Origin: an uncultured Desulfobulbaceae bacterium
GTDB taxonomy: Bacteria > Desulfobacterota > Desulfobulbia > Desulfobulbales > BM004
Reading direction: 5' to 3'
Assembly: GCA_947259115.1 (NCBI GenBank)
Contig: CAMYKS010000010.1
Location: 228,487 to 292,486 of the forward strand
Length of the DNA stretch: 64,000 nt
Under the pieces are notes generated by a model that saw nothing but the letters and a program-made list of their open reading frames with translations, searched no databases and was not told the DNA's origin. Position 1 is the first letter of the stretch. Every line of letters begins with the position of its first letter. The position numbers and the translations under genes are program-made. Below, in pieces: positions 9,321-17,465 of the stretch.

Positions 9321-9611
9321 CTATTGCGCCCTGAGCCAATACTCGTTCAAGGCATAAAAAAAGCCGATGATGATCCCCAGGGTGCAGTAAATCCTGACAA
9401 TTCGGTCCCAGGGGAGACGCGCACCGGTGGAGCGCTGCATAAAGGAGACGACCAGGATGGTCAAGCCCACCACAAAGGGCGCTGTCATGAGGATCTGCAC
9501 CAGGGTTGACTTGACGGTTACAGCCAAACTTTCCGGGGTAAACCTGAGGTTGAACAGCAGATAGGCACAAATCACCAGGCTCAATGAAACATTTTTTTTA
9601 ATTGCACTCAT
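9321..9611 (-). CDS. Small inner-membrane protein of unknown function
   Basis: The 96-aa product has three hydrophobic stretches, at residues about 9-22, 37-58 and 72-87, and a short charged loop (RSTGARLPWDR) between the last two. No family is recognised. Its ATG abuts the ATG of the divergent gene at 9612 with no base between them, so leader and ribosome site must lie inside the neighbouring coding region. No clear Shine-Dalgarno sequence is visible. The downstream end runs into the right arm of the four-helix element. Confidence 0.6.
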   Translation of the reverse strand: MSAIKKNVSLSLVICAYLLFNLRFTPESLAVTVKSTLVQILMTAPFVVGLTILVVSFMQRSTGARLPWDRIVRIYCTLGIIIGFFYALNEYWLRAQ

Positions 9612-10766
9612 ATGGAACTCATATCTTCAGCACTTATTTTTCCTGATACGGAACCTTCCGGCCATGGCATGGCAAGGCTTCTCGTTTTCTTTAATGCATT
9701 ATCCTATTACCTGCCGACAGAAATAGCAGGGGAAGACAAGAAGGACAACAATTTCTTTACAAACCTGAGTACGGGATATGTTCCGGCGCCGCTTGGCGAG
9801 GACCTTTCACGTTTCAACCGGCTCCTGCGTGAAATGGAAACAAGCAGGTCCGATGAGCTTGCCCGTCTATTCTCTGCTGCCAAAGCACCCGTGGCCGCAG
9901 GACAGCTCAGGGACCAGGATGAAATTTCGGCTTCAAGCGTTTATGCCGCCATGAAAGGTGATGCGGATACGAAAAGAAGCCGCCGCTATAAAGAGCGTTT
10001 ATGGCAGGCCAGGCTGATACTGAAGCTGGCTGAAACCCTTGCCAGAAGAGAGGCGGAGGTCAGCCTGGGGCTGGCGCAGATATCCTCTGTTGAGCAAAAA
10101 GTATTTACCGCCCTTGAGGGGCTCGGTGAGGCTGAAAAGGATGACCCGGCAGAAATGGGCAGCCTTGATACATTCCGGCATTTCGATGGTGAAAATATTA
10201 TGCCGGAGGAAACTTCGCCGGGAACATCCGCAGCGCTCATCCCCCTGCGCTTGAAAGCCTGGGCTGAACTCTACCTGGCAGACACATCGGACAGGCACCC
10301 AATGGCCCTTGCCACCACCAGCCCGGCAAGCGGCGCCATCCTCCTTGACGGCTATGAAAATACCTGGCGCAGAGACCCCAAAAAACTATTTTCCCTCTCC
10401 ATCCCGGCACTTTACCTTGCAGGCAAAAAAGGAGCCCGGGAACAGTATCAGGCATCCAGGAACACATTCCGTGCAGCGGCACAAGAAAACCTGGAGTACC
10501 TTGCAAGTCTCCTCCAAAAAACTTCAAGCACAGCTGAACCAGTACACCATAGTCAGAAAGAACTTTCAGATAATGTTTCCGCCTGGAAGCAAAAGATTAA
10601 AACCCATTTTCCAGGCCATAAAACCGGCTTCAGAAAACTCGATTTCTACTGCTTCCCAGGCCTCCCCTTTTCAGAACTGCTTCAGCGACTTTTGCATCTG
10701 GAGGAACCTGTTTCAGCAAAAATTCAAGAGCACCCGACGGGCTTATTGGCAATCCTGAATCCCTGA
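9612..10766 (+). CDS. Conserved-looking cytoplasmic protein of unknown function
   Basis: The 384-aa product has no signal peptide or membrane span. Its N terminus (LIFPDTEPSGHGMARLLVFF) followed by ALSYYLPTE reads like a conserved opening, which supports the first ATG. The middle is helical and charged (residues about 70-190). A segment at about 255-275 (ATTSPASGAILLDGYENTW) may be another conserved block. No catalytic motif or known domain is recognised. Codon use resembles that of neighbouring genes, so it is probably real. It diverges from 9321-9611 with directly adjacent start codons. Confidence 0.65.
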   Translation: MELISSALIFPDTEPSGHGMARLLVFFNALSYYLPTEIAGEDKKDNNFFTNLSTGYVPAPLGEDLSRFNRLLREMETSRSDELARLFSAAKAPVAAGQLRDQDEISASSVYAAMKGDADTKRSRRYKERLWQARLILKLAETLARREAEVSLGLAQISSVEQKVFTALEGLGEAEKDDPAEMGSLDTFRHFDGENIMPEETSPGTSAALIPLRLKAWAELYLADTSDRHPMALATTSPASGAILLDGYENTWRRDPKKLFSLSIPALYLAGKKGAREQYQASRNTFRAAAQENLEYLASLLQKTSSTAEPVHHSQKELSDNVSAWKQKIKTHFPGHKTGFRKLDFYCFPGLPFSELLQRLLHLEEPVSAKIQEHPTGLLAILNP

Positions 10767-11029
10767 ACTTCCAGCCTTTTAAGTTAATCCTGAAACCATG
10801 AACTGCTGCCTGCGCCCGTATGCAGGTAAGCGACCAACGGGAGACTCCGGGTAAGCACCCTTAAATACAGGGCATAAACACCCTTTCAGGGCACTATTTT
10901 TAGTACCCCCTCGGAGTCTATCGCTTACCTGAGGGGTATAAACAACCAACGGGAGACTCCGCGGAAGAGCCCGGTCGTCTGCAACAAACCCATGCAGGGC
11001 CGGCGCTGACACAGCAGGCGGAATGCAGG
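10767..11029. repeat. Intergenic region filled with GGAGTCTCCC-type repeats
   Basis: This 263-bp gap holds several degenerate copies of a unit reading, on the minus strand, GCGGAGTCTCCCGTTGGT followed by TGTTTATACC. Copies lie around 10830-10860 and 10935-10975. A related copy lies at 4990-5020 and shorter forms at 39658-39704. A 77-codon minus-strand frame across it (10779-11012) is made of repeat sequence and is not considered a gene. Confidence 0.6.
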
Positions 11030-11467
11030 CTACAGGTTCTTATAGGGGTTGATGGTCAGGACCGGGCAGGGAGAAGACCGCACAACCTTTTCAGCCACGC
11101 TGCCGAACATCACCTTCTCAAGCCCCTTGTAGCCGTGGGTGCCCATGACAATCAGGTCCATGCCGCTTTCTTCCGCATGGCGGATGATCTCCTCGGCAAC
11201 ATCACCTACGAGCACCTTTGCTTTAATATTTTTATGGTCTACAAGAAATTTTTCCATTTTCTCCTCAGCTGCCTCTACCATCTCCTCCTCAAATTTGGCA
11301 ACCGGCATATGAGGTACAAAAAAACCTGAGTAGTCATCAAAACTCTGAACAACAAACACGACATGGATCTCGGCCTGGCATACCCCTGAAAAATACCCGG
11401 CAGCATCCAGAATCTTCTTGGAGTTTTCTGAAAAGTCAACGGGCACAAGCGCCTTTTTTATTTCCAT
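11030..11467 (-). CDS. Universal stress protein, UspA family
   Basis: The 145-aa protein has one Usp domain. It begins KKALVPVDFSENS and ends with the ATP-binding loop GTHGYKGLEKVMFGSVAEKV followed by PCPVLTI. That loop pattern (G-x2-G-x9-G-S) marks nucleotide-binding members of the family. Such proteins help survival under growth arrest and stress in the cytoplasm. A strong AGGAGGG ribosome site precedes the ATG. The gene stands alone, with repeats downstream and a gap of more than 400 bp upstream. Confidence 0.9.
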   Translation of the reverse strand: MEIKKALVPVDFSENSKKILDAAGYFSGVCQAEIHVVFVVQSFDDYSGFFVPHMPVAKFEEEMVEAAEEKMEKFLVDHKNIKAKVLVGDVAEEIIRHAEESGMDLIVMGTHGYKGLEKVMFGSVAEKVVRSSPCPVLTINPYKNL

Positions 11468-11892
11468 TTCCCTCCTCCTTTTTTTATTTTTAACGCACTA
11501 TTTTTATTAAAAATAACGAGCAATTCGCCAAGCAACAATCTGTACATATCTTTAAAGTTATAATTTCAATTTCCCATATCGCGTAACTGAATGCAACAAT
11601 ATTTATATAAATAGATTTCCCAGCAAAGTATCCAGCCCTGCAGAAACGCATAATCAACCCTGAGCAAACTGATTAACCCTGTGCCTGTGCCCTTTTCATT
11701 TTCCCTGAACGCAAGAGCAGAAAGGCCTTACGGACCTTTACTCTCCTTGATACTCTCCACTTGAATAGATCACCGTTTATTTTTAACCTTTACATATTGA
11801 CCTGCCACCTCATCGGCAATATACTTATTAGGTTGTATGTCAATAATTTGAGTCGTTTTTTTTGTTGCAAACTATATTTTTGGGAGGTCCTG
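11468..11892. other. Divergent intergenic region without a recognised gene
   Basis: The region separates uspA-type and ahbD-like genes that are transcribed away from each other, so both promoters should lie here. A 12-bp palindrome, ATTTATATAAAT, occurs at 11601-11612. Open frame upstream of 11893 exists but looks non-coding. I see no riboswitch or terminator that I can support. Confidence 0.4.
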
Positions 11893-12957
11893 GTGGACTT
11901 TGACGTGAAATGGATTGCCTGGGAGATAACCAGGCGTTGCAATTTGAAATGTGTGCACTGCCGTTCTTCCTCTGAACTGGAGGCCAAAGAACATCCTGAT
12001 TTTTCTTTTGACGAGGCCAAAAGGGCCCTTGATGACATCAGTTCCTATGCCCAGCCCGTGGTAGTACTCTCAGGGGGCGAGCCTCTCCTGCGCAAGGATG
12101 TTTTCGACATTGCCGCCTACGGGACTGAAAAAGGATTGCGTATGTGCCTGGCCACCAACGGCACCCTGGTGACAGACGAAATTTGCCGGAAGATCAATAA
12201 AGCAGGCATCAGGATGGTATCATTAAGCCTTGACGGCTCCACTGCCGAGGTCCATGACGATTTCCGCAACCAGCAGGGGGCCTTTGCAGGAACACTACGG
12301 GCTGCCGCCCTTTTCAGGGAACATGAAATACCTTTTCTGGTCAACTCCTCATTTACCAAACGCAACCAGGAGGAGATACCGAAGGTTCATAAACTTGCCA
12401 AAAAGATCGGTGCTACGGCCTGGTACATGTTCATGATAGTGCCCACAGGCCGGGGCCAGGATATCATGGATGAATTGATCTCTGCAGAGAACTACGAAGA
12501 TATCCTTGATTGGCATTACCAGATGGAAAAAGATGAAGATGAACTACTGGTGCGGCCCACCTGTGCTCCGCATTACTATAGAATCATCCTGCAGAAATCC
12601 AAGGAGGAGGGAGAAAAATTCAAGCGGCGGTCCCTGAAATTTTCAACCGGCGGCAGCAAGGGATGTTTAGCCGGCCAGCTCATCTGCCTCATTGATGTGG
12701 ATGGCGACGTCCTGCCCTGCAGCTACTTCCCGAAATCCGCCGGCAACATCCGCACGCAGCCCTTCAAGGATATCTGGGAAAACTCGGAACTGTTTAAGGA
12801 ACTGAGAAACTTTAAGATATACAAGGGCAGCTGCGGGCGCTGCGAATACCTTAATGTCTGCGGCGGCTGCCGGGCCCGGTCCTATTCCATGACCGGCGAC
12901 TACCTTGCAGAGGAGCCCTTCTGCAATTATGTGCCGAGGGAGAAAGAGAAGGTGTAA
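11893..12957 (+). CDS. ahbD: Radical SAM/SPASM haem-biosynthesis enzyme, AhbD (haem synthase)-like
   Basis: AhbD converts Fe-coproporphyrin III to haem b in the siroheme-dependent pathway. The 354-aa product has the radical SAM motif CNLKCVHC (Cys near residues 16-23), the GGEP motif (LSGGEPLLR) and a SPASM-type C-terminal cluster region ([17 protein letters not shown] then [10 protein letters not shown]). These features, together with ATWAWYMF-like and VPTGRGQD segments, resemble AhbD/NirJ proteins. I place the start at the GTG 11893, five bases after GGGAGG. The frame is open to 11761, but that extension is Cys/Leu-rich and unlike the family. hemE lies downstream. AhbC is the closest alternative assignment. 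Confidence 0.8.
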   Translation: MDFDVKWIAWEITRRCNLKCVHCRSSSELEAKEHPDFSFDEAKRALDDISSYAQPVVVLSGGEPLLRKDVFDIAAYGTEKGLRMCLATNGTLVTDEICRKINKAGIRMVSLSLDGSTAEVHDDFRNQQGAFAGTLRAAALFREHEIPFLVNSSFTKRNQEEIPKVHKLAKKIGATAWYMFMIVPTGRGQDIMDELISAENYEDILDWHYQMEKDEDELLVRPTCAPHYYRIILQKSKEEGEKFKRRSLKFSTGGSKGCLAGQLICLIDVDGDVLPCSYFPKSAGNIRTQPFKDIWENSELFKELRNFKIYKGSCGRCEYLNVCGGCRARSYSMTGDYLAEEPFCNYVPREKEKV

Positions 12958-13281
12958 AGATAAAGGGTTCAAGGGGTCAAGGGGTCGAGGTTTCAAGGGG
13001 AGAAACAAAATTTAAAGGCACAAGATACAGGGTGCAAGGTACTTGACGCTTGGCACCGGGGAAAAAATCGATGTTATAAAAAAAATACTTGCAATTTTTA
13101 CTTTTGCATTACAATTTTTTTGAACCCTTGAACCCTTGAACCCTTGAACCCTTGAACCCTTGAACCCTTGAACCCTTGAACCCTTCCTTGAACCCTTGAA
13201 ACCTTGAAACCTTGAAACCTTGAAACCAAAGAGTCTAAAACTTTAGCTCACTTATAACTTATTACTTGAGGACCGGTTTTC
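12958..13281. repeat. 8-bp tandem repeat tract with an inverted counterpart
   Basis: Between about 13119 and 13227 the unit TTGAACCC is repeated about nine times and then drifts to CCTTGAAA copies, all with period 8. At 12963-13006 the reverse-complement words (GGGTTCAA, GGGGTCAAGG) occur, so the two tracts form inverted repeats around about 110 AT-rich bases. From 13240 a GTGAGCTAAAGT-like unit in reverse orientation leads to the hemE ribosome site. No gene is present. Confidence 0.85.
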
Positions 13282-14319
13282 ATGAATGACACTTTTCTAA
13301 AGGCCTGCAGAGGCGAAAAGGTAGACTACACCCCGGTATGGATGATGCGCCAGGCAGGCCGCTACCTGCCTGAATACCAAAAGGTAAGAAGCAAGCTCAC
13401 ATTCCTGGAGCTTTGCAAAACCCCTGAACTTGCTGCCGAGGTGACGATCCAACCTGTAGACATACTGGGTGTGGATGCCGCCATTTTGTTTTCAGATATT
13501 CTTATCCCCTTGGAAGCAATGGGCCTGACCCTTGAATTCCATGAAAAAATCGGCCCGGTTTTCCCCAACCCTGTCCGCGACCGTCAGGCTGTTGAGCGTT
13601 TGATCATACCTGATCCTGATGAACACCTGAACTTTGTCCTGGAGACCATCCGCATCCTGCGTCGGGAGCTCGCCCAAAAGGTGCCCCTTATCGGATTTGC
13701 CGGTGCGCCGTTCACCCTAGCCACATACCTGATTGAAGGAGGGTCCTCCAAGTTCTTTTTTGATACCAAGAAGATGATGTTTGCCGAACCGGAGCTCTAC
13801 TCTTCCCTGCTTGAAAAAATAACGGATTGTACAACCGTCTATCTCAAGGCCCAGGCAGCCGCCGGGGCCCAGGCCCTGCAGATTTTTGATTCCTGGGCCG
13901 GTGTTCTGGCGCCGGGAGACTTTGCCCGCTGCGCTCTCCCCTATGTCCAGAGGATCATTGCCGATCTCAGGAAAAGCACCGATGTGCCCATAATCTATTT
14001 TGCCAATAACGGCGCTACCCTGCTGGATCTTTCAAAGACTTCAGGCGCCGATGTCCTCGGCCTTGACTGGCGCGTGGATATTGCCAAGGCGGTTGAGCAG
14101 CTTGGGCCGGATGTTTCGGTGCAGGGCAACCTGGATCCCATTGCGCTGTTGCTGCCGGAAAAGGACCTGCGGGCCCGGGTGGCAAAAATTCTTGCCGGGG
14201 GCAGCAAGGCCCGGGGCCATATCTGTAACCTTGGGCACGGCATACACCAGTTTACACCTCCTGCCCAGGCCAAGATTTTTATTGATGCCGTGCATGAACT
14301 GAGCCGCAAAACCAGCTGA
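13282..14319 (+). CDS. hemE: Uroporphyrinogen III decarboxylase
   Basis: HemE removes four carboxyl groups from uroporphyrinogen III to give coproporphyrinogen III in the cytoplasm. The 345-aa length is typical. The family signature PVWMMRQAGRYLPEY is at residues 19-33, with the substrate Asp region ILFSDILIPLEAMG and the C-terminal GNLDP and GHGIHQFTP blocks. This is a true decarboxylase rather than a methyltransferase relative. A GAGGA ribosome site precedes the ATG. The HD-domain gene follows after 5 bases, suggesting one transcript. It follows an ahbD-like gene, an unusual pairing. Confidence 0.96.
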   Translation: MNDTFLKACRGEKVDYTPVWMMRQAGRYLPEYQKVRSKLTFLELCKTPELAAEVTIQPVDILGVDAAILFSDILIPLEAMGLTLEFHEKIGPVFPNPVRDRQAVERLIIPDPDEHLNFVLETIRILRRELAQKVPLIGFAGAPFTLATYLIEGGSSKFFFDTKKMMFAEPELYSSLLEKITDCTTVYLKAQAAAGAQALQIFDSWAGVLAPGDFARCALPYVQRIIADLRKSTDVPIIYFANNGATLLDLSKTSGADVLGLDWRVDIAKAVEQLGPDVSVQGNLDPIALLLPEKDLRARVAKILAGGSKARGHICNLGHGIHQFTPPAQAKIFIDAVHELSRKTS

Positions 14320-14324
14320 GCATT

Positions 14325-14912
14325 ATGGGTATTACTCCCGTTACCATTCCAGGTGTTAACGAATGCCTGAAACTCATGGAGCAGTATCACATGCTGCCTA
14401 ATATAAGGGAACATTCCATTATGGTGACCCGGGTGGCTGAGATCATCACCAACGGCCTGATCTCAGCCGGCTACGATTTATCCCTTAAAACCGTTATTGC
14501 CGGAGCCATGCTGCATGACATCGGCAAGACCGCCTGCCTTGACAATGGTGATGACCATGCTGCCAAGGGTTTTGAAATCTGCCTGGCCCATAATCTGGAA
14601 CCCATAGCAGATATTGTGGCTGAACACGTGATCCTGAAAAATTATGCGCCGGAAAACGGCTACACTGAGAAAGAGATTGTCTACTATGCGGACAAAAGGG
14701 TTAATCATCACCAGGTGGTCAGCCTGGAGGAGCGCTTGGTCTACATTATTAAAAGATACGGCCTTAACAATGAAATGCGCTGCCGGGCAATCAAGCAAAA
14801 TTATATGCGCTGCCAGGAGTTGGAAAAGAGAATGTTTTCCCTGTTGACATTTGAACCGGCTGATATAGCAGATTTGCTTATCCCACAGCAATCAACCATT
14901 GAACAAAGGTAG
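14325..14912 (+). CDS. HD-domain phosphohydrolase-like protein
   Basis: The 195-aa protein has a compact HD domain. His30 (IREHS), His64-Asp65 (MLHDIGK) and a second conserved region at about 107-120 fit the metal-binding pattern, and Lys68 follows as in many family members. Such proteins hydrolyse phosphate esters or nucleotides, but the substrate cannot be told from sequence. It starts 5 bases after hemE and is probably co-transcribed and translationally coupled. Confidence 0.85.
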   Translation: MGITPVTIPGVNECLKLMEQYHMLPNIREHSIMVTRVAEIITNGLISAGYDLSLKTVIAGAMLHDIGKTACLDNGDDHAAKGFEICLAHNLEPIADIVAEHVILKNYAPENGYTEKEIVYYADKRVNHHQVVSLEERLVYIIKRYGLNNEMRCRAIKQNYMRCQELEKRMFSLLTFEPADIADLLIPQQSTIEQR

Positions 14913-15220
14913 CAAATATCGGACTTATCAACAGGGTCTGATGCCTTCAACGGATGTCGGGCATAATGCCTGCAGGCAGAAAGTTTTTTATTGAGGCCGA
15001 CAATAATTTCAAATATTTTTTTTTTGTTGTATAGTAGCGTCATTCTTACACCTGTCGCATGGACAGTTAAAATAAAGTGCAATTCCCCATAAAGTTACGG
15101 TTTCATACTGTACTTTTTAATAGAATTTTTTTCTTGCAGGGACTATGTTCAGCTGTTATTAGGAATCATTCTCAATAATTTTTATATATATTTTTTAACT
15201 ATTTTATCGAAGGAGAATAT
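14913..15220 (+). promoter_or_regulatory. Upstream region of rubrerythrin
   Basis: No gene is seen in this 308-bp gap. It is AT-rich, with long T runs. Its 3' part carries the Fur-like palindrome at 15156-15178, then TATATAT at about 15184, and an AAGGAG ribosome site about 7 bases before the rubrerythrin ATG. Confidence 0.5.
15156..15178. promoter_or_regulatory. Fur/PerR-family operator candidate upstream of rubrerythrin
   Basis: The 23-bp palindrome is centred on C15167 with 9 of 11 arm pairs matching. Its core TAGGAATCATTCTCA resembles the 7-1-7 Fur consensus. It lies 43 to 65 bases before the rubrerythrin start, where a -35 region would be, so a repressor there could block transcription. 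The same GGAATNATTCTCA core occurs upstream of the DUF1566 gene (51439-51453). Confidence 0.55.
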
Positions 15221-15796
15221 ATGACCAGTTTACAAGGAACCCAGACGGAAAAAAATATCCTCACCGCCTTTGCCGGTGAGTCCCAGGCCCGTAACCGCTA
15301 TACCTATTTTGCCTCACAGGCTAAAAAAGACGGTTTTGTCCAGATAAGTGCCATCTTTGAGGAAACGGCTAACCAGGAAAAAGAGCATGCCAAGAGACTT
15401 TTTAAACTCCTTGAAGGTGGTGAAGCGGAAATATCTGCCAGCTTTCCGGCCGGCGTCATCGGCACTACTCTAGAGAATCTGCAGGCGGGGGCGGCAGGAG
15501 AGAACTATGAGCACACCATAATGTACCCTGAATTTGCCCAAACAGCCATGGAAGAAGGATTCAAGCATATTGCCGCCATATTTATGGCCATAGCCGTAGC
15601 GGAAAAACAGCATGAAAAAAGATATAAGGACCTGGCAGCAAATATTGCAGCGGGCCGTGTATTCAAGCGTGAGGCAAAAGTCACCTGGAGATGCCGCAAC
15701 TGCGGCTATCTGCATGAAGACGAGGAAGCCCTGGATGAATGCCCGGCCTGTGCACATGCCAGGGCCCATTTTGAATTGCTTGGTGAGAACTACTAA
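15221..15796 (+). CDS. rbr: Rubrerythrin (peroxidase)
   Basis: Rubrerythrin reduces hydrogen peroxide to water in anaerobes. The 191-aa protein has a ferritin-like diiron domain (ligand candidates Glu20, Glu53, His56, Glu94/97, Glu128, His131) followed by a rubredoxin-like FeCys4 domain (Cys158, Cys161, Cys174, Cys177). Start and AAGGAG ribosome site are clear. It heads an oxidative-stress block with desulfoferrodoxin, ferritin and FprA. A Fur-like operator precedes it. Its last codon and stop form the start of a 109-bp tandem duplication. Confidence 0.97.
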   Translation: MTSLQGTQTEKNILTAFAGESQARNRYTYFASQAKKDGFVQISAIFEETANQEKEHAKRLFKLLEGGEAEISASFPAGVIGTTLENLQAGAAGENYEHTIMYPEFAQTAMEEGFKHIAAIFMAIAVAEKQHEKRYKDLAANIAAGRVFKREAKVTWRCRNCGYLHEDEEALDECPACAHARAHFELLGENY

Positions 15797-16008
15797 AGTA
15801 TTTTTTTAAAAAACAAGAAAGCGGCAGCGCCCCGTAATTAATACATTGCTTTAAACGGTATACGTGTCCTCATCGTGATTTATACGATGACGACAAAACT
15901 ACTAAAGTATTTTTTTAAAAAACAAGAAAGCGGCAGCGCCCCGTAATTAATACATTGCTTTAAGCGGTATACGTGTCCTCATCGTGATTTATACGATGAC
16001 GACAAAAT
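15791..16008 (+). repeat. 109-bp tandem duplication with hairpins after rubrerythrin
   Basis: Positions 15791-15899 and 15900-16008 are two head-to-tail copies differing at essentially one base. Copy 1 begins inside the last codon of rubrerythrin. Each copy holds a hairpin with a 7-bp perfect stem extended by three more pairs after one mismatch (15866-15894 and 15975-16003, loop GATTTAT). No T-run follows the stems directly, so it is not a standard terminator. Confidence 0.9.
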
Positions 16009-16225
16009 TATTAATGTGCATAAGATTCGCATTTGTCGGCCTTGAAAAAACTCTCCGCCGTCACATATTGTGCATGTAATCTGTTGATGCAAACAGGCCC
16101 CGTTAATAAAGGCGAAACTTTTTAAGAAGTAATTCAAATAGGTCAAAAAGATGTAAACGTCGCGGAAGCATTTTGATTTTGTATTGGTGCTGTTTTTTGA
16201 GGTTTAACTGTAAAGGAGGTTTGAC

Positions 16226-16600
16226 ATGGCAAAGAAACTGGAAGTGTATAAGTGTGATGTATGCGGTAATATCGTTGAAGTTTTGCATGGAGGCCAGGGT
16301 ACGCTGGTATGCTGCGGCCAGGATATGACCCTGCTGGTCGAGAATACCGTGGATGCTGCAAAAGAAAAACATGTCCCGGTTATCGAGAAGGTTGATGGCG
16401 GCTACAAGGTTTCTGTAGGATCCGTTGCCCATCCCATGGAAGAAAAACATTATATCGAGTGGATTGAACTCATTGCAGGTGACACAGCATACAGGCAGTT
16501 TTTAAATCCCGGCGACGCCCCGGAAGCGGTCTTCATGGTTGATGCAAGTGAGGTTACTGCCAGGGAATTCTGCAACCTGCACGGGCACTGGAAAAGCTGA
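16226..16600 (+). CDS. dfx: Desulfoferrodoxin (superoxide reductase)
   Basis: This enzyme reduces superoxide to hydrogen peroxide without making oxygen, which suits anaerobes. The 124-aa protein has the N-terminal desulforedoxin site (Cys10, Cys13, Cys29, Cys30) and the catalytic Fe(His)4Cys site (His49, His69, His75, Cys116, His119). It is therefore the two-iron type. A strong AAAGGAGG ribosome site lies just before the ATG. It follows rubrerythrin, which can consume the peroxide formed. Confidence 0.97.
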   Translation: MAKKLEVYKCDVCGNIVEVLHGGQGTLVCCGQDMTLLVENTVDAAKEKHVPVIEKVDGGYKVSVGSVAHPMEEKHYIEWIELIAGDTAYRQFLNPGDAPEAVFMVDASEVTAREFCNLHGHWKS

Positions 16601-16675
16601 TTTGGCCTGACAAATATCAGTTAACCAGTTTATTTATATGTAAGAAATTCTAAATAAATTATACTAACAAACAAG

Positions 16676-16808
16676 GATTTTTTGTCCGAATTCAGGTACG
16701 CGAGTTTACGAGACTCCGAGGACTGCGATAAAAAAATAACCGGAGACATATATAAAATATTTCGCGGATTATTTTTTTGTGCATGACACAGAATCCGGGC
16801 AAAAAAGC
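16676..16808. repeat. Imperfect inverted repeat upstream of ferritin
   Basis: The arms GATTTTTTGTCCGAATTC (16676-16693) and 16791-16808 match as inverted repeats at 15 of 18 positions and bracket 97 bases. Between them are a GAGACTCCGAG word and a run of A's. The inner sequence shows weaker complementarity. It may be a folded leader or a decayed mobile repeat. Confidence 0.4.
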
Positions 16809-16829
16809 TGATTGTTGAAGGAGTTGTTT

Positions 16830-17336
16830 ATGCTGAGCAAGAAGATGGAAAAAGCCATTAACCAGCAAATCAATGCTGAAATGTTTTCTTCATATCTTTA
16901 TTTATCCATGGCCACCTATTTTGAATCGATAAGCCTTGGCGGTTTTTCCAACTGGATGCGCCAACAGGCCCAGGAAGAACTTTTTCACGGTATGAAAATG
17001 TTTGACTATGTCTGTGAACGCGGCGGCCGGGTAACCCTGAAAGCCATTGATCAGCCTCCCTCTAAATGGGCCTCGCCTCTTGATGTTATGAAAAACGTCC
17101 TGGAACATGAACAGAAGGTTACCGGACTGATCAATGACCTGGTCAATCTTGCCCTGGATGAGCGGGACCACGCCACCAATATTTTTCTCCAATGGTTCGT
17201 ATCAGAGCAGGTTGAAGAGGAGGATACAGCAGGTGGCCTGGTGGATAAGCTGAAACTGATCGGCAAAGATGCAAACGGCCTTTTTATGCTGGATACGGAA
17301 TTGGCCGCACGCACCTTTACGCTGCCGGCAAAATAA
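16830..17336 (+). CDS. ftnA: Ferritin (non-haem, FtnA-like)
   Basis: The 168-aa four-helix protein stores iron by oxidising Fe(II) at a ferroxidase centre. Family features are NQQINAEMFSSYLYLSMA near the N terminus, QQAQEELFHGMKMFDY and DHATNIFLQWFVSEQVEEE. I start at the ATG 16830 because AAGGAG lies 6 bases upstream. The frame is open to a TTG at 16812, but that would place the ribosome site inside the gene. It follows desulfoferrodoxin and precedes FprA. Removal of free iron would limit Fenton chemistry. Confidence 0.95.
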   Translation: MLSKKMEKAINQQINAEMFSSYLYLSMATYFESISLGGFSNWMRQQAQEELFHGMKMFDYVCERGGRVTLKAIDQPPSKWASPLDVMKNVLEHEQKVTGLINDLVNLALDERDHATNIFLQWFVSEQVEEEDTAGGLVDKLKLIGKDANGLFMLDTELAARTFTLPAK

Positions 17337-17393
17337 TATCGAGCACCATTTTTTATTGATACCCCGGGTCCGGCAGGAGCGGCAGTTCAGATT

Positions 17394-17411
17394 GAAACGA
17401 ACTGTCGTTTC
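17394..17411. promoter_or_regulatory. 7-bp inverted repeat before fprA
   Basis: GAAACGA and TCGTTTC form a perfect 7-bp inverted repeat around ACTG, ending 54 bases before the FprA start. It could be an operator half-site pair or a short leader hairpin. No run of T's follows, so it is not a terminator. Confidence 0.35.
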
Positions 17412-17465
17412 TCATGAATTCAGCTGCATTGGACCTGAAGTGCAGATATTTCATAAGGAGAAAAC

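Noticed and set aside
10779..11012. 77-codon minus-strand frame
   Set aside because: It is made from the GGAGTCTCCC repeat family and shares RSLPLVVYT with the repeat frame near 5000.
15866..16003. Rho-independent terminators in the 109-bp repeats
   Set aside because: The hairpins are not followed directly by a run of T's.
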